From: a bacterium 1XD42-54
GTDB taxonomy: Bacteria; Bacillota; Clostridia; Lachnospirales; Lachnospiraceae
Length of the DNA: 64,000 nt
Assembly: GCA_003612585.1 (NCBI GenBank)
Contig: RAZH01000003.1
Coordinates: forward strand, 102,968-166,967
Direction: 5' to 3'
Part shown: one piece after another, positions 16,623-26,700 of the stretch
Numbering within the stretch: the stretch's first letter is position 1
How the letters are laid out: each line of letters starts with the position of its first letter
Notes under the pieces: generated by a model
Databases searched by the model: none
Told to the model about the DNA's origin: nothing
What the model saw: only the letters and a program-made list of their open reading frames with translations
Program-made: the position numbers and the translations under genes

Positions 16623-19571
16623 TTATCCCTCATTCATGTATGGCTGCACACATTTTCCTGTCAGCATTTTTATCTCAGAGAACAGGTCCCTCTCTGCTTT
16701 GATTTTTTCCTCATTCCCGATCACACAGATCGCCGCCTCCTCCAAAATAGACCGCACAAGCGGAGCAAGCGCACGAATCTGTTCCGGCGTTGCATCCAGA
16801 ATTTCATCCCGCTCCCTTTGGACATCCGCAAATGCAATCTTGCTGAAGTATGCATTCAAAGACCTGCGCCCCTTCGCTGCAGGCGTAAGCGGCGTATCCA
16901 GCTCACTCACTGTTCCGATAATATATTTTGTCATTTCGTGCTCATCTGCCTCAAACTGTTCCAGGTACTGCGGCACCTTCTCATATACCTCGTTGGTTGC
17001 ACGAAGATTCGGATCACGGTAAGATACGAAATAGGACGCGCCGGTGCGCCCAAACGAACACATGCATCCGTATGCCCCGCCTTTAACCCGGACATTCGTC
17101 CACAGATAATCATAACTCATGAGCACCTTCACAATCCGCAGCGTACCGGTATAGTCAAAACCTGCCTTTGCAAAATCCCCCCCACGCGCCACGTACTGTA
17201 CCTGTCCCGGCGTCATAAAGCCTTCGTTTTTCTTTGTCAGTCCAAGCCTGTTTTCCTTTTTCTCATATTCCGCATGCGGCAACCGTTCCACAAATGCAGT
17301 AAAGGGCTTCCGAAGAAGTGCAAGCCCCTCCTCATCCGAAGTTATGCTGACAAACAATCCTTCTCTGTGAAAAAGCTCCTGCACCAAAAGACGCAGCTTG
17401 TCTTTCATTCTCTGTTTCTTTTCTTCAAAATTTGCTTCCAGATCTTCGATGAGCTGGTAAAAGCCAATACCTGAAATCGCATCCTGAAATACATTCAGCT
17501 GAGAAAGATAGGACAACACTCTGCCTGCCGCCGTCGCATGACCGCTTGAAGAAAGCTGCATCGAAAGACGGGATTTCAGCTTTGCCACAATTTCATACAG
17601 CCTCCGGTCATCCTCCAGGGAAGAATGCAGCAATATTTCTTCCGACATCTCAAATGCATACGGCAACCTGTCATAAAGAACCCTTGAACGGATTCCTGCA
17701 AATACCCGTATTTCACCGTCTGTTCCCAAAACAGGATAAACATTCAGCCCGGCTGAAATCCCTCCTGTATACATATTGATCTCATTGTTCAAATCCTGAT
17801 ATGTGTAATGTTCCGTATTTACCATACCAAGCACAGCCTTTAAAATGCCAAGATACGGAATATCCTCAGCAGCAACGCGGCTGATATCAAAAAGCAGATC
17901 CAGATAAGCAATCCCATTTGTAAACACATTGTGATGGAGAATTGTTGTCCCCTCCCAGGTATATTCCGTATTCTGGAACCCAGCAGCTTCCCTTCCGATA
18001 TCCTGGCGTGTCAGCATCGGTATCTGGGCAAGCTCCTCCGGTGTGGAAGGTGTCTCCTGGAATGCACGAAGCTTCGCGGTTTTTTCAATAATCTCCTGCA
18101 ATTGTACATCGGAAAGCGACTTTCGGTACGCCTGCAGCTTGGCCGCTGCCTCCTCTTCCTTTTTTGCAGTCAGACCACGCTCGGGCTCCAGAATTACGAG
18201 TGCCGCATGCGTATTTTCAAGCAGATACGTTCGCACCAGCTCTTCAAACCAACCGGTTCCTACCCTTTCCTTCAGGCGGTCATAAACGTCAAGCTTCAGA
18301 TAATCAAAAGGTCTTTTCTCATCATAAAGCCAGCTGTCAAACACATCAATTCCATATATGAGCCCCTTCGGATAGCTGCCATAATCCGCTTCGCGAGCCC
18401 GAAATTCCATGGTATTAATGCCGGCGAAAAGCGCTTTCTGATTTAACCCGTGTTCGCATACATCCTGTAACGTATTCCGGATGACTTCCATAAACCGACT
18501 GGCATCTTCTGAATTTGCATTCTTTGCGATAATACTGAAAAACGGCTGATAAATCCCGCTCTCGTAAGAACTCATTATGTCGTTGCCAATCCCTGCATCC
18601 AGCAGCGCCTGCTTGAGCACAGCTCCAGGCGCAGACAGCAGCGCATACTCCAGCACTGCAAACGCATTCGTAAGATCCACATCAAGGCTCGTCCCAACCA
18701 CTGCATGATACGACAGATACGTGCTGTCTGACAGTTCATCTGATTCTGATACGGAATACTTCCGTGTTACCGTCCGCATCTTGTCAAATGGCAGCTGCGG
18801 CTTTACCGCAGAATCCACCGGGCTGTAGTCAAAATGGCTCAGGTATTCCGCATCCAGCCACGCCAGCCGCTCCTGCGCGTCCATGTTTCCATATAAATAA
18901 ATATAGCTGTTTGACGGATGATAATATCTTCTGTGAAAATCCAGAAACTTCTCATATTCCAGCTCCGGAATATGCTCCGGGTCTCCGCCGGAATCCACAC
19001 CGTACGTCGTATCCGGAAACAGCGCATGCATCGCCTCACCATCCAAAATCTCCTCCGGTGAAGAATACACTCCTTTCATCTCATTGTAAACAACACCATT
19101 ATAAATCAGTTCCTCTGCTTCAGACTCAAGCTGATAGCTCCAGCCCTCCTGTCTGAAAATCTCTTCCTTCTTATATATATTTGGATAAAAAACAGCGTCC
19201 AGATATACATGCATCAGATTGCAGAAATCCTTATCATTACAGCTCGCCACCGGGTACATCGTTTTATCTGGATATGTCATCGCATTGAGGAATGTATTCA
19301 GCGAGCCCTTTACCAGCTCCACAAACGGGTCCTTAGCTGGAAACAGCCTGCTTCCGCACAGCACACTGTGCTCCAGAATATGCGCAACTCCCGTACTGTC
19401 ATCCGGCGTCGTGCGAAATGCAATATCAAACACCTTATTTTCATCGTCGTTTTCAAGCACCAGAACTCTGGCGCCGCTCTTTCTGTGATGCAGAAGATAG
19501 CCGTCCGACTTGATATCTTCCAAACGTTCCTGTTTTATAAGTTCATACTGCGGAATCTTTTCTAACTTCAT
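16623..19571 (-). CDS. M16C-family zinc metalloprotease (PreP/falcilysin-like)
   Basis: 982 aa, the usual length of the family. The inverted zinc motif HxxEH is HILEH at residues 64-68; the downstream glutamate helix follows (YNEMKGVYSSPEE). The M16C-associated linker and the catalytically inert C-terminal half are also present, as in presequence proteases that close as a clam around short peptides. No signal peptide, so cytoplasmic peptide degradation is likely. The gene starts the transcript leading into era and recO. Substrates are not known from the sequence. Confidence 0.93.
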   Translation of the reverse strand: MKLEKIPQYELIKQERLEDIKSDGYLLHHRKSGARVLVLENDDENKVFDIAFRTTPDDSTGVAHILEHSVLCGSRLFPAKDPFVELVKGSLNTFLNAMTYPDKTMYPVASCNDKDFCNLMHVYLDAVFYPNIYKKEEIFRQEGWSYQLESEAEELIYNGVVYNEMKGVYSSPEEILDGEAMHALFPDTTYGVDSGGDPEHIPELEYEKFLDFHRRYYHPSNSYIYLYGNMDAQERLAWLDAEYLSHFDYSPVDSAVKPQLPFDKMRTVTRKYSVSESDELSDSTYLSYHAVVGTSLDVDLTNAFAVLEYALLSAPGAVLKQALLDAGIGNDIMSSYESGIYQPFFSIIAKNANSEDASRFMEVIRNTLQDVCEHGLNQKALFAGINTMEFRAREADYGSYPKGLIYGIDVFDSWLYDEKRPFDYLKLDVYDRLKERVGTGWFEELVRTYLLENTHAALVILEPERGLTAKKEEEAAAKLQAYRKSLSDVQLQEIIEKTAKLRAFQETPSTPEELAQIPMLTRQDIGREAAGFQNTEYTWEGTTILHHNVFTNGIAYLDLLFDISRVAAEDIPYLGILKAVLGMVNTEHYTYQDLNNEINMYTGGISAGLNVYPVLGTDGEIRVFAGIRSRVLYDRLPYAFEMSEEILLHSSLEDDRRLYEIVAKLKSRLSMQLSSSGHATAAGRVLSYLSQLNVFQDAISGIGFYQLIEDLEANFEEKKQRMKDKLRLLVQELFHREGLFVSITSDEEGLALLRKPFTAFVERLPHAEYEKKENRLGLTKKNEGFMTPGQVQYVARGGDFAKAGFDYTGTLRIVKVLMSYDYLWTNVRVKGGAYGCMCSFGRTGASYFVSYRDPNLRATNEVYEKVPQYLEQFEADEHEMTKYIIGTVSELDTPLTPAAKGRRSLNAYFSKIAFADVQRERDEILDATPEQIRALAPLVRSILEEAAICVIGNEEKIKAERDLFSEIKMLTGKCVQPYMNEG

Positions 19572-19632
19572 ATAAACCTCCTTGCTATGAGCACCCGAGG
19601 ACCGTATTTTTGTCCCTTACGTGCAGTTCCCA

Positions 19633-20445
19633 CTAATAATGTGCCCGGCGATACTTTCTCGTCGCAAGCCGGTAGAATGCTCCGGACAAAATGCAGCCAA
19701 CTGCCAGAAATAACAGAATAACAGCCGCACAGTGGAAGAAAAAAACATCCGGAAGAATCCGGATAACCGGATCAGTATTCGGATCAAAAATCCAGTAATT
19801 ATTATCAAAAAATAGCTCATGGAACCTGATAAAAAATGCATTCCAGTTCGTTGCCGCCAGTACCCCCAGAACAACCGGTACGACAGCTGTCAGAATAGAC
19901 ATCAGCTTCAGGCTTCCATAATCCTTCTTTGGCAGTTTCTTAAACAAGGACACCAGCATAATGATACCGGAGAACACACACAAATACTGAAAAAAAACAA
20001 AAATGCGCTTTACCTCTGCAAAATGAATTTTTCCATATTCTGACATTGGAAAATCAGGAAATTCCAGCGTTTTTACCCGTTTTGTAATTAAATTGTAATC
20101 AATCAAAGCATCGTAATTCTCCCGGATTTGGTCTTCCGAAAGTCCGGTCTGCCGTTCCAGCTGCTGCGAACGGATATCAAAATAGTAAATCGTCCGCAGA
20201 TTCAAAACCAGCACCACCGAAAGACTCAAAATAAAAAAGAACCCCACAATTGCTACCAAAATGTTTGACAATGTGAATACTCTTCCCGGCCGCCGCGGTG
20301 CCTGTCCGAAAGCTTCTGCGCGTCCCTGCCTGCCCGGTGGTGCATTCTTACGTTTGCGCTGGCCGTTCCCGGCCGTTTTCCGTGTCGGAGCTTTCGGTCC
20401 ATTCCGTCTGTAATCCTCTTCTTCGTATTTTCTCCGGTTTCCCAT
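19633..20445 (-). CDS. TIGR01906-family integral membrane protein
   Basis: 270 aa. The first 55 residues are very basic and disordered (Arg/Lys/Pro/Gly-rich), followed by a membrane segment near 60-82, an extracytoplasmic part, and three further membrane segments. The phrase ELFFDNNYWIFDPNTDPVIRILP is the hallmark of the DUF1461/TIGR01906 family. Function of the family is not established. The long basic tail may interact with nucleic acid or acidic lipids; that is a guess. It lies upstream of the M16C gene on the same strand with a gap of about 60 bases. Confidence 0.8.
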   Translation of the reverse strand: MGNRRKYEEEDYRRNGPKAPTRKTAGNGQRKRKNAPPGRQGRAEAFGQAPRRPGRVFTLSNILVAIVGFFFILSLSVVLVLNLRTIYYFDIRSQQLERQTGLSEDQIRENYDALIDYNLITKRVKTLEFPDFPMSEYGKIHFAEVKRIFVFFQYLCVFSGIIMLVSLFKKLPKKDYGSLKLMSILTAVVPVVLGVLAATNWNAFFIRFHELFFDNNYWIFDPNTDPVIRILPDVFFFHCAAVILLFLAVGCILSGAFYRLATRKYRRAHY

Positions 20446-20539
20446 TTTCTTATCCTCAGTCTCTGTTTACTCCCAGGCAAAAAGCCTGCTTCTTCACAAG
20501 CTATATTATCACAGAAATTTTTCAATGTAAACACTGCAA

Positions 20540-20580
20540 AGAGGCGCCGCAGATCACAACTGTAATTCTGCAGCACCTCT
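20540..20580 (-). terminator. Terminator of the WG-repeat gene
   Basis: The minus strand reads AGAGGTGCTGCAGA, a 13-base loop and TCTGCGGCGCCTCT: 14 pairs including two G-U, followed by a short T-rich stretch, right after the stop at 20599. Confidence 0.7.
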
Positions 20581-20598
20581 GGAATTTTCCGTATTCTG

Positions 20599-22377
20599 TT
20601 ACAATAAAGTCTTTGCGCTTTCCAGCAGTGTTTTCACGCTCTGCGCATCAACCCCTTCATTCTGAAGCATCGCAACCGCACTGTCCAGAATGCTCTCCAC
20701 TGCTTCCTGTCCTTCTCCAAGAAGCCCTTTGGCATTCCCCAGAAGCGTTTGAATTGAAACACTGTTTGCCGCTGCGTCTCCGTCGAGAAAACTAATCGCT
20801 CCGTCAAGCAAAGCAACAACAGCCGACGTATCACCTGCGCCAAGATCTGTTCCTTCTGTCACAGCTTCCGTTCCAGACATCGTCTCTGCTTCTGTCTCAG
20901 TATCCACTCCAGGTATCGCCTCTGTTTCTGTTTCGGTCTCCGCCCCGGACATTGTCTCTGCTTCTGATTCGTTTTCCGCTCCGGACACTGTCTCGGCTTC
21001 TGACTCAGGCTCTAATTCAAATATGGTTTCCGTTTCAGACTCTATCGCTTCCATTCCTTCGTCTACAAGTTCCACTTCCGGAATTTTTTCAGGGTTATCC
21101 TTTTCGTAGGTAACTCGATAAATAACGCAGGTACTGTAATCATCCCGCGAACGCGCCAGGACATATTGACCGTCACCGGAAAATGCAAGATCGGCATACT
21201 CGCATGGCAGCAATTCCTTTCCATGCCAGTCGATCAATCCCTCATTATAATCCGCATCTTGCACCTCATAATACATACCGGACCCATAATCACACGCCCG
21301 GACCCTGTCATACCCTTCCAACCGGGTTTCCACGCCATCTGCCGCAATCAGCAGCTGATTGCCTTCCAGATCTGTCAGAAGTGCCGATGCTCCCATGATC
21401 TCCGCCGCGTTTTCTGAATATTTCGGTTCACAGGTCACTGCTCCTGTTTCATCCACAAAACCTATTTTACCGTCCGCAACCACTGCAAAATAACCGTTTG
21501 CATTATAGTCGCTGGTACCCTCCGGCGTATAATAGCTGCGCTTGATATCGTCGTATTCTGCTGGAATAACTACCTGCCCTTGTGCATCAATCAGTCCCTT
21601 TTTCTCGCCGGTCGAAACAACTGCATACGCACCATTATAATCATAAATACTCTGGAAGGCCGGCTCCATAACAATATTGTCCAGCCCATCCTTTACACCA
21701 TACTGTCCGTTTTCCCGATACGTAACCAGATCGTCCGGATCTGGCGGCAGCTCGTAAACATATTTCACCTCTGTTTCCACTGCCTGGAACTGTGCATCAT
21801 ACCGCGTCACCGTATTCGTGGTACGGTCCTCGATATTAATGTATGTCTCACTTGCGCGTGCATCCATATACTGATCCCTCGTAAGCGTGGCCAGATTGCT
21901 GCCCTTGCCATTCTCGATATAATACACATCCACGTTCTTAATCAGGTAATAATTATCTCCAATCAAACTCTGATAATCATACTGGCTTGCGGTTGATTTC
22001 TCCAACACAATCCCGAGCGCCCAATGGCTGCTTAATACCTTCACTTCCCCATACTGGAAAGGCATTACAGCGGCTCCGCTTAAATCGTTCAGACCAAGCA
22101 GGCCTGTACAATTCAAATCTTCCGATATCGGTCTGGCAACGATATAGCCATTGTAGTACTCCATGCTGCTGTCGTAAACCTCTGCAGTCAGCATTTTACC
22201 ATCTACTGTCATAAGACCATAGCCTTCTCGCCCTTCCACACTTAAAAGCGTCGTCCCATGAACCCACCTTGCACCCGGAACCGCACCTACCGTCGTCAAA
22301 GTAGTCTGTGCCTGTACGGCCACTGGCCAGGCTGCCATGACAACCCCGACAACCACTGAGAGCAATTTTTTATTCAT
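20599..22377 (-). CDS. Secreted WG-repeat protein with acidic repeat linker
   Basis: 592 aa from ATG 22377 behind GGAGG. A signal peptide ends at AVQAQ. The middle consists of WG-type beta repeats (for example GQYGVKDGLDNIVMEPAF, KKGLIDAQGQVVIPAEYDDI, GKIGFVDETGAVTCEPKY). Residues about 430-520 are a Glu/Thr/Ser-rich low-complexity linker with degenerate copies of an ETMSGAETETE-like unit. The last 80 residues are an alpha-helical segment with an internal duplication (SIQTLLGNAKGLL resembles SVKTLLESAKTLL). WG repeats probably bind peptides or surface ligands; function is not established. It is downstream of the response-regulator gene on the same strand and could be its target or co-transcribed. 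Confidence 0.82.
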   Translation of the reverse strand: MNKKLLSVVVGVVMAAWPVAVQAQTTLTTVGAVPGARWVHGTTLLSVEGREGYGLMTVDGKMLTAEVYDSSMEYYNGYIVARPISEDLNCTGLLGLNDLSGAAVMPFQYGEVKVLSSHWALGIVLEKSTASQYDYQSLIGDNYYLIKNVDVYYIENGKGSNLATLTRDQYMDARASETYINIEDRTTNTVTRYDAQFQAVETEVKYVYELPPDPDDLVTYRENGQYGVKDGLDNIVMEPAFQSIYDYNGAYAVVSTGEKKGLIDAQGQVVIPAEYDDIKRSYYTPEGTSDYNANGYFAVVADGKIGFVDETGAVTCEPKYSENAAEIMGASALLTDLEGNQLLIAADGVETRLEGYDRVRACDYGSGMYYEVQDADYNEGLIDWHGKELLPCEYADLAFSGDGQYVLARSRDDYSTCVIYRVTYEKDNPEKIPEVELVDEGMEAIESETETIFELEPESEAETVSGAENESEAETMSGAETETETEAIPGVDTETEAETMSGTEAVTEGTDLGAGDTSAVVALLDGAISFLDGDAAANSVSIQTLLGNAKGLLGEGQEAVESILDSAVAMLQNEGVDAQSVKTLLESAKTLL

Positions 22378-22511
22378 CCCATCTTCCTCCTTCTTTTGAG
22401 ATACCACATTTTCTATATACATATCACTATTTACCAGAAATTCTGTGGTTCCTTGGTATATTCTAACATCATTTAAAAACTCTGTCTATTAGGCTTGCGT
22501 AATATTTTCTT

Positions 22512-23282
22512 TTATCCTAATTCCAGCCGCTTTCTGTATTCTTTCGGTGACATACCATAATAACGCCGGAAGGTCTGTGTAAAATGTGACGGATTATTGT
22601 ATCCGGTACATGCGGCAATCTCACTGATGTCCATCTCACTGTATTCCAGAAAGTTTTTCGCTTTTTCCATCCGAAGCTCAATCAGATATTTCATAAAGTT
22701 CTGTCCTGTGCACGATTTAAACAGGCGGCTCAGATAGCTGCTGCTAACAAAATACTTCTCCTTTGCCAGCTCGTCCAGCGATATATCATCAAAATAATTT
22801 CGTTCCAAATAATCAAGCAACTCGTCGATCATCGCTGTATTTTCTTTATCCGCATGCTTCTGACTGCGCTCCCGGTTACGCGCCGGTGTTCCCGAGAAGC
22901 CGCTCCTTTTCAAACGTTCCTGAATCACATTCTGAATAGCTTCCCGCAGTTCCTTTTCATTTAAAGGCTTCATCAGATATTCTTTCACACCATACCGTAT
23001 GGCAGTCCTGGCATAGCCAAAATCCGCATAGCCGGTTTCAATGATAATATCTGTATCGAGTCCCTGTGTTTTTATGTACTCCGACAGTTTCAGCCCATCC
23101 ATTTCCGGCATTTTAATATCGGTAATGACCAACTCCGCCGAACACGTTTTCAAAAGCTCCGCAACATCCAGTCCGTTTTCACAGTCTCCGCAGATTTCAA
23201 TCGGAAGCGTCATATTTTCCAACATTTTGACAAGTGCTTTTCTTGCAAAATATTCATCATCTGCCACAATTACCTTCAGCAT
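22512..23282 (-). CDS. AraC-type response regulator (YesN-like)
   Basis: 256 aa. The N-terminal receiver domain has the acidic pair at 8-9, the phospho-acceptor Asp55 in LVITDIKMPEMDG and the conserved Lys in YLMKPLNEKEL. The C-terminal half has two AraC-type helix-turn-helix motifs (ELAKEKYFVSSSYLSRLFKS and ISEIAACTGYNNPSHFTQTFRRYYG). It is shorter than most YesN proteins because the linker between receiver and DNA-binding domain is only about 35 residues. The start overlaps the kinase stop by 26 bases and carries its own GAGGAGG. It would bind direct repeats upstream of targets; the repeat at 28373-28414 is a candidate. Confidence 0.95.
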   Translation of the reverse strand: MLKVIVADDEYFARKALVKMLENMTLPIEICGDCENGLDVAELLKTCSAELVITDIKMPEMDGLKLSEYIKTQGLDTDIIIETGYADFGYARTAIRYGVKEYLMKPLNEKELREAIQNVIQERLKRSGFSGTPARNRERSQKHADKENTAMIDELLDYLERNYFDDISLDELAKEKYFVSSSYLSRLFKSCTGQNFMKYLIELRMEKAKNFLEYSEMDISEIAACTGYNNPSHFTQTFRRYYGMSPKEYRKRLELG

Positions 23283-25140
23283 CTGTCCTCGCCTCCTCTG
23301 CTCTCATCTCTTTTTCTATTGTCTTTTCTTTTATGATCTCTGTTTTTACCGTTTCCTCTTTGATCATAGGCAATGTAATTTTCACCCTGGTTCCGTTATC
23401 CCGCTCGCTTTCCAGCACAATTCCATATGAGGTACCGTAATAATTCCGCACACGCATATGGACATTCCGAATCCCAATTTCCCCTGTATGATCTTCCGCT
23501 GCAACTCCCGCTTCCTCATCTAGCATATTCTGAAGTCTTTTCAGTTCTTCCTCCGCGATTCCTGCCCCGTTATCCTCGATCACAATTACTGCTTCGCCGT
23601 CGCTGTTTCTGCTTGCTCCAATCACAATCAGGCCTTTTCTACGTTTTTCGGCAATTCCGTGGTCGATTGCATTTTCTACCAAAGGCTGCAACAGAAACTT
23701 CAGAATTCGGCAGTGTTCCATGCCGGGCTCCATTCTGCATGACACCTCAAATTTCTCTGGAAATCGAATCATCTGAATCCGGATGTAATTCTGCAGATTA
23801 TCCAGTTCCTGTTGCAGCGTCACAACCTGCCCGCCTTTTACATTATATGAAAATATTCTCGAAAGACTTTCTGAAATATCCGAAATATACGGGATCTCAT
23901 GCAGCCTCGCAATCGAACTCATGATATTCAGTGTATTGTACAGAAAATGAGGATTGATCTGATACTGCAACATCTGAAGCTCGGTCTTTTTCTGATTCAA
24001 TTCATTTTCATATTCACGGATGATATTTTCCTGAATCCGCTCAATCATCGCATTGTAGCCAAGCGTAATTTCCTGTACTTCTACCGGATACTCCCTGCGG
24101 GATTCCATGCGGTGCAGTTCCCGTTTCTCTTTCGTCGCCGCCTGGCTCATCACCAGCGACAGTTCTTTTATCGGCGCGCTGATACGTTTCATCAAAAATG
24201 TCCCGACGCCTATTTCCCCGCACAACAGAAGAATCCCCCAGAAAGCAAGCAAATAAATCCTGCTCATCTCCTCGGAAATAAAGGAACTTCGCTGCACACA
24301 CTGGATAAAATACCAATCTAATGCTTCTACATACTGTGCATGAATCACATACGTCCGGCGGTCAATTTCCAGCCTTCCGGTTCCGTCTCCATTTTGCGCC
24401 AGCTCTCTGATTTTTTCCTGCTCCTGATCCCCGATCCGATCGCCCAATCGGGGATCAGATGCATAAATCACTCCATTCTTGTTGAGCACATATCTGGACC
24501 AGCCCTCCTGATTCCCCAGTGCATCAAAGCGCTCTCTCATTGCGCCGAAATTCATATCAATATAGATGGTTCCCAGACTTTCTCCATGCGCAATATCATA
24601 AAACGGATAGCAAAACGTCAGCAAAGAATACGGAACAAGATTGATTGCCCCCTCATAGACATCTGTGACTGTCATTTTGCTTCTGCTGTCTCTCTTTTCG
24701 TAGAGCAGATGTTGCTGTGCCAGCGCCACACTGCCTTTGGAATCCTCGATATAATTTCCATAAATCACACCTGCCTCTGTCACTACTGTAATGCGAAGCA
24801 CATCAGAATTTGTCGTACACAGTACAGCCAGCAGCCGGCTCATATACTGCTCATCGAAAACCGCCTGCACCTGACTTTTATTTTCACCCTCTGCGACAAT
24901 GCGGTTCACTTCATCGTCAGCCAGATGAAGGAAGCGCATTTTGTCGATCCCTGCCAGCATAAAATCTACTTCCGTCGCCCACTGCTCATTCTGGCGGGCA
25001 ATATGTGCCCGATTGCTCCGTTCTGTCTCCCTTATATTTAGCGCCAGACATACTGCAATCATGAGAATAGAAAAAAACAGGCATCCCAGCAAACTGGCGG
25101 TAAGCTGCATCCGAAATGACAATTTCCGTCTCTTTTTCAT
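23257..25140 (-). CDS. Sensor histidine kinase, YesM/LytS type
   Basis: 627 aa. An N-terminal membrane segment (about 12-32), a large extracytoplasmic sensor region of about 260 residues, a second membrane segment near 300, then HAMP, the His_kinase domain with YQINPHFLYNTLN (phospho-acceptor His) and an HATPase with ENAIDHG and EDNGAGI boxes. It autophosphorylates and passes phosphate to the regulator encoded next. YesM-type kinases usually respond to carbohydrates. It follows the binding-protein gene by 36 bases, which suggests that protein presents the ligand to this kinase. Start 25140 has AGGAG. Confidence 0.95.
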   Translation of the reverse strand: MKKRRKLSFRMQLTASLLGCLFFSILMIAVCLALNIRETERSNRAHIARQNEQWATEVDFMLAGIDKMRFLHLADDEVNRIVAEGENKSQVQAVFDEQYMSRLLAVLCTTNSDVLRITVVTEAGVIYGNYIEDSKGSVALAQQHLLYEKRDSRSKMTVTDVYEGAINLVPYSLLTFCYPFYDIAHGESLGTIYIDMNFGAMRERFDALGNQEGWSRYVLNKNGVIYASDPRLGDRIGDQEQEKIRELAQNGDGTGRLEIDRRTYVIHAQYVEALDWYFIQCVQRSSFISEEMSRIYLLAFWGILLLCGEIGVGTFLMKRISAPIKELSLVMSQAATKEKRELHRMESRREYPVEVQEITLGYNAMIERIQENIIREYENELNQKKTELQMLQYQINPHFLYNTLNIMSSIARLHEIPYISDISESLSRIFSYNVKGGQVVTLQQELDNLQNYIRIQMIRFPEKFEVSCRMEPGMEHCRILKFLLQPLVENAIDHGIAEKRRKGLIVIGASRNSDGEAVIVIEDNGAGIAEEELKRLQNMLDEEAGVAAEDHTGEIGIRNVHMRVRNYYGTSYGIVLESERDNGTRVKITLPMIKEETVKTEIIKEKTIEKEMRAEEARTDAEGNCGR

Positions 25141-25176
25141 TTTGATTGCTCCTATTTTACTCTGTTTAGAATCTTG

Positions 25177-26487
25177 TTATTGCGCCTGCTCCCATTTCAC
25201 TTCATCTAAAATCTCTTCTTTGCGCATCTCAATCGCTTCATCAAGCTCATTCAGAAACTCTTTTATGCCATAATTTTTGTCCTGTCCGAGAATCAGCCGG
25301 AAAAGCCCCTGGTCTCTTACCTCATACACACTGTCCGGTACTGCCATCATCTCCAGCACAAACTCCTTTTTCTCCAGCCGCTCTACAAACTCCCTTGCAA
25401 AAGACAGATCACCATTTCCTCCCTTGATGCAGGAATAAGCTCCGGTTTTTTCCGTATAATCATTCATTACATCCTCTGACAGAAGATATTCCAGAAAAAC
25501 CTGCGCTGTCTCCGGGTGCTCACATGATGCAGATAAGGCAATGACAGAATCCAGTTTTACAAACACCTGCGGCGCGTCTCCGCTAAAAGTCGGAAACGGA
25601 ATAAATACCAGACGAATATCCGGATTCTGTTTTTTGATCGCAGAATAAGCCCAGTTTCCCTGAAGAAACATCCATGCATCCCCTCCCGCGAACGCACTGA
25701 CCGCTTCATCATATCCGGTCTCCCAGGAACGCTCCTGACCATACTTTCTCAGTTCCAGATACATTTCCAACGATTTTCCAAAACCTTCATTTTCACAGAG
25801 TCCCTGTGTTCCATTCGCAGCCATGCAGTAAGCGTCTTTCCTGCTTCCCCACTCAACCGTATAGACTGCATCCCAGCCCTGATGCAGCGTCCACACATCC
25901 TTGTCCGGAAAAACCATGGCCGGTTCCCCTCTGGCTTTGATTTTTTCCAGCAACACATGCAGTTCTTCATAGTTTTCCGGAACCTCATAGCCGGCTTCTT
26001 CCATCAGATCACAGTTCAAAAACAGCCCGCGAAAATTCACTGACAGCGGAATCATATAAACAGCCCCGTTTACTGTCAGATATGGCTCATAACCTTCCAT
26101 CAGCCGATCCACAAGCCCCGTATCATCCAGAGCGGCAAGATATCCTCCCTGCGCATACTGCCGGACACTTTCGCCAGAAGAAGCAATCATCTCAACAATA
26201 TCCGGAAATTCTCCATTAAGCGCCCGCATCTTTAAATCTACATCCGGATTCGGCACGACCACAGTGTGAACCTGAACCTCATCCTGGAATTGATTAAACT
26301 TCTCTACGATGTCTTCAAAAATATGTATTGTCTCTCTCTTTCGCAGATAAAAGGACAATTTCACAGGTTCTGCGCTTTGTTGTTCCCTCTGTCTTTCCCT
26401 CAGCGTTTTTCTGCTCAGAAACATACCAAGAAGCACGATTCCTGCCGCCAACACAACAAACCATTTGCCCAGTTTCCTCTTTTCCAT
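25177..26487 (-). CDS. Membrane-anchored extracellular solute-binding protein (family 1-like)
   Basis: 436 aa. The core has the family 1 sugar-binding-protein layout: PVKLSFYLRKRETIHIFEDIVEKFNQ, an Asp-Ile-Val-Glu segment near residue 105, and GGDAWMFLQGNWAYSAIK near residue 280. Unlike transport binding proteins of Firmicutes, the N-terminal hydrophobic stretch (WFVVLAAGIVLLGMFLSRK) has no lipobox Cys, so it is probably an uncleaved membrane anchor. No permease or ATPase gene is nearby; it is the first gene of the kinase-regulator operon. Its likely job is to sense a sugar or oligosaccharide and signal to the kinase, as reported for binding-protein-assisted LytS/YesM kinases. Ligand unknown. 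Confidence 0.88.
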   Translation of the reverse strand: MEKRKLGKWFVVLAAGIVLLGMFLSRKTLRERQREQQSAEPVKLSFYLRKRETIHIFEDIVEKFNQFQDEVQVHTVVVPNPDVDLKMRALNGEFPDIVEMIASSGESVRQYAQGGYLAALDDTGLVDRLMEGYEPYLTVNGAVYMIPLSVNFRGLFLNCDLMEEAGYEVPENYEELHVLLEKIKARGEPAMVFPDKDVWTLHQGWDAVYTVEWGSRKDAYCMAANGTQGLCENEGFGKSLEMYLELRKYGQERSWETGYDEAVSAFAGGDAWMFLQGNWAYSAIKKQNPDIRLVFIPFPTFSGDAPQVFVKLDSVIALSASCEHPETAQVFLEYLLSEDVMNDYTEKTGAYSCIKGGNGDLSFAREFVERLEKKEFVLEMMAVPDSVYEVRDQGLFRLILGQDKNYGIKEFLNELDEAIEMRKEEILDEVKWEQAQ

Positions 26488-26624
26488 GCAACCGCCTCCC
26501 TAATTTCAATTATAAAACCTTTTAGAAAATTGTGAAACACTATTTCAAAAACAGAATCATGATTAAAATATACAAAATAAGGGATGACTAGGAAGCCTTT
26601 TTCTGAATACCAAACGCAGACAGG

Positions 26625-26647
26625 CCGCGGAGTATTTTCCTCCGCGG
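26625..26647. terminator. GC-rich hairpin after the carboxylesterase gene
   Basis: Perfect 8-bp arms CCGCGGAG and CTCCGCGG with a 7-nt loop, between the esterase stop and the binding-protein operon. No clean U-tract follows, so it is a likely but weak terminator. Confidence 0.5.
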
Positions 26648-26700
26648 CAGCCGCCAATTATACATGCAGATACCCTCACCCGGGCTCTGCCTTCTGTTTT

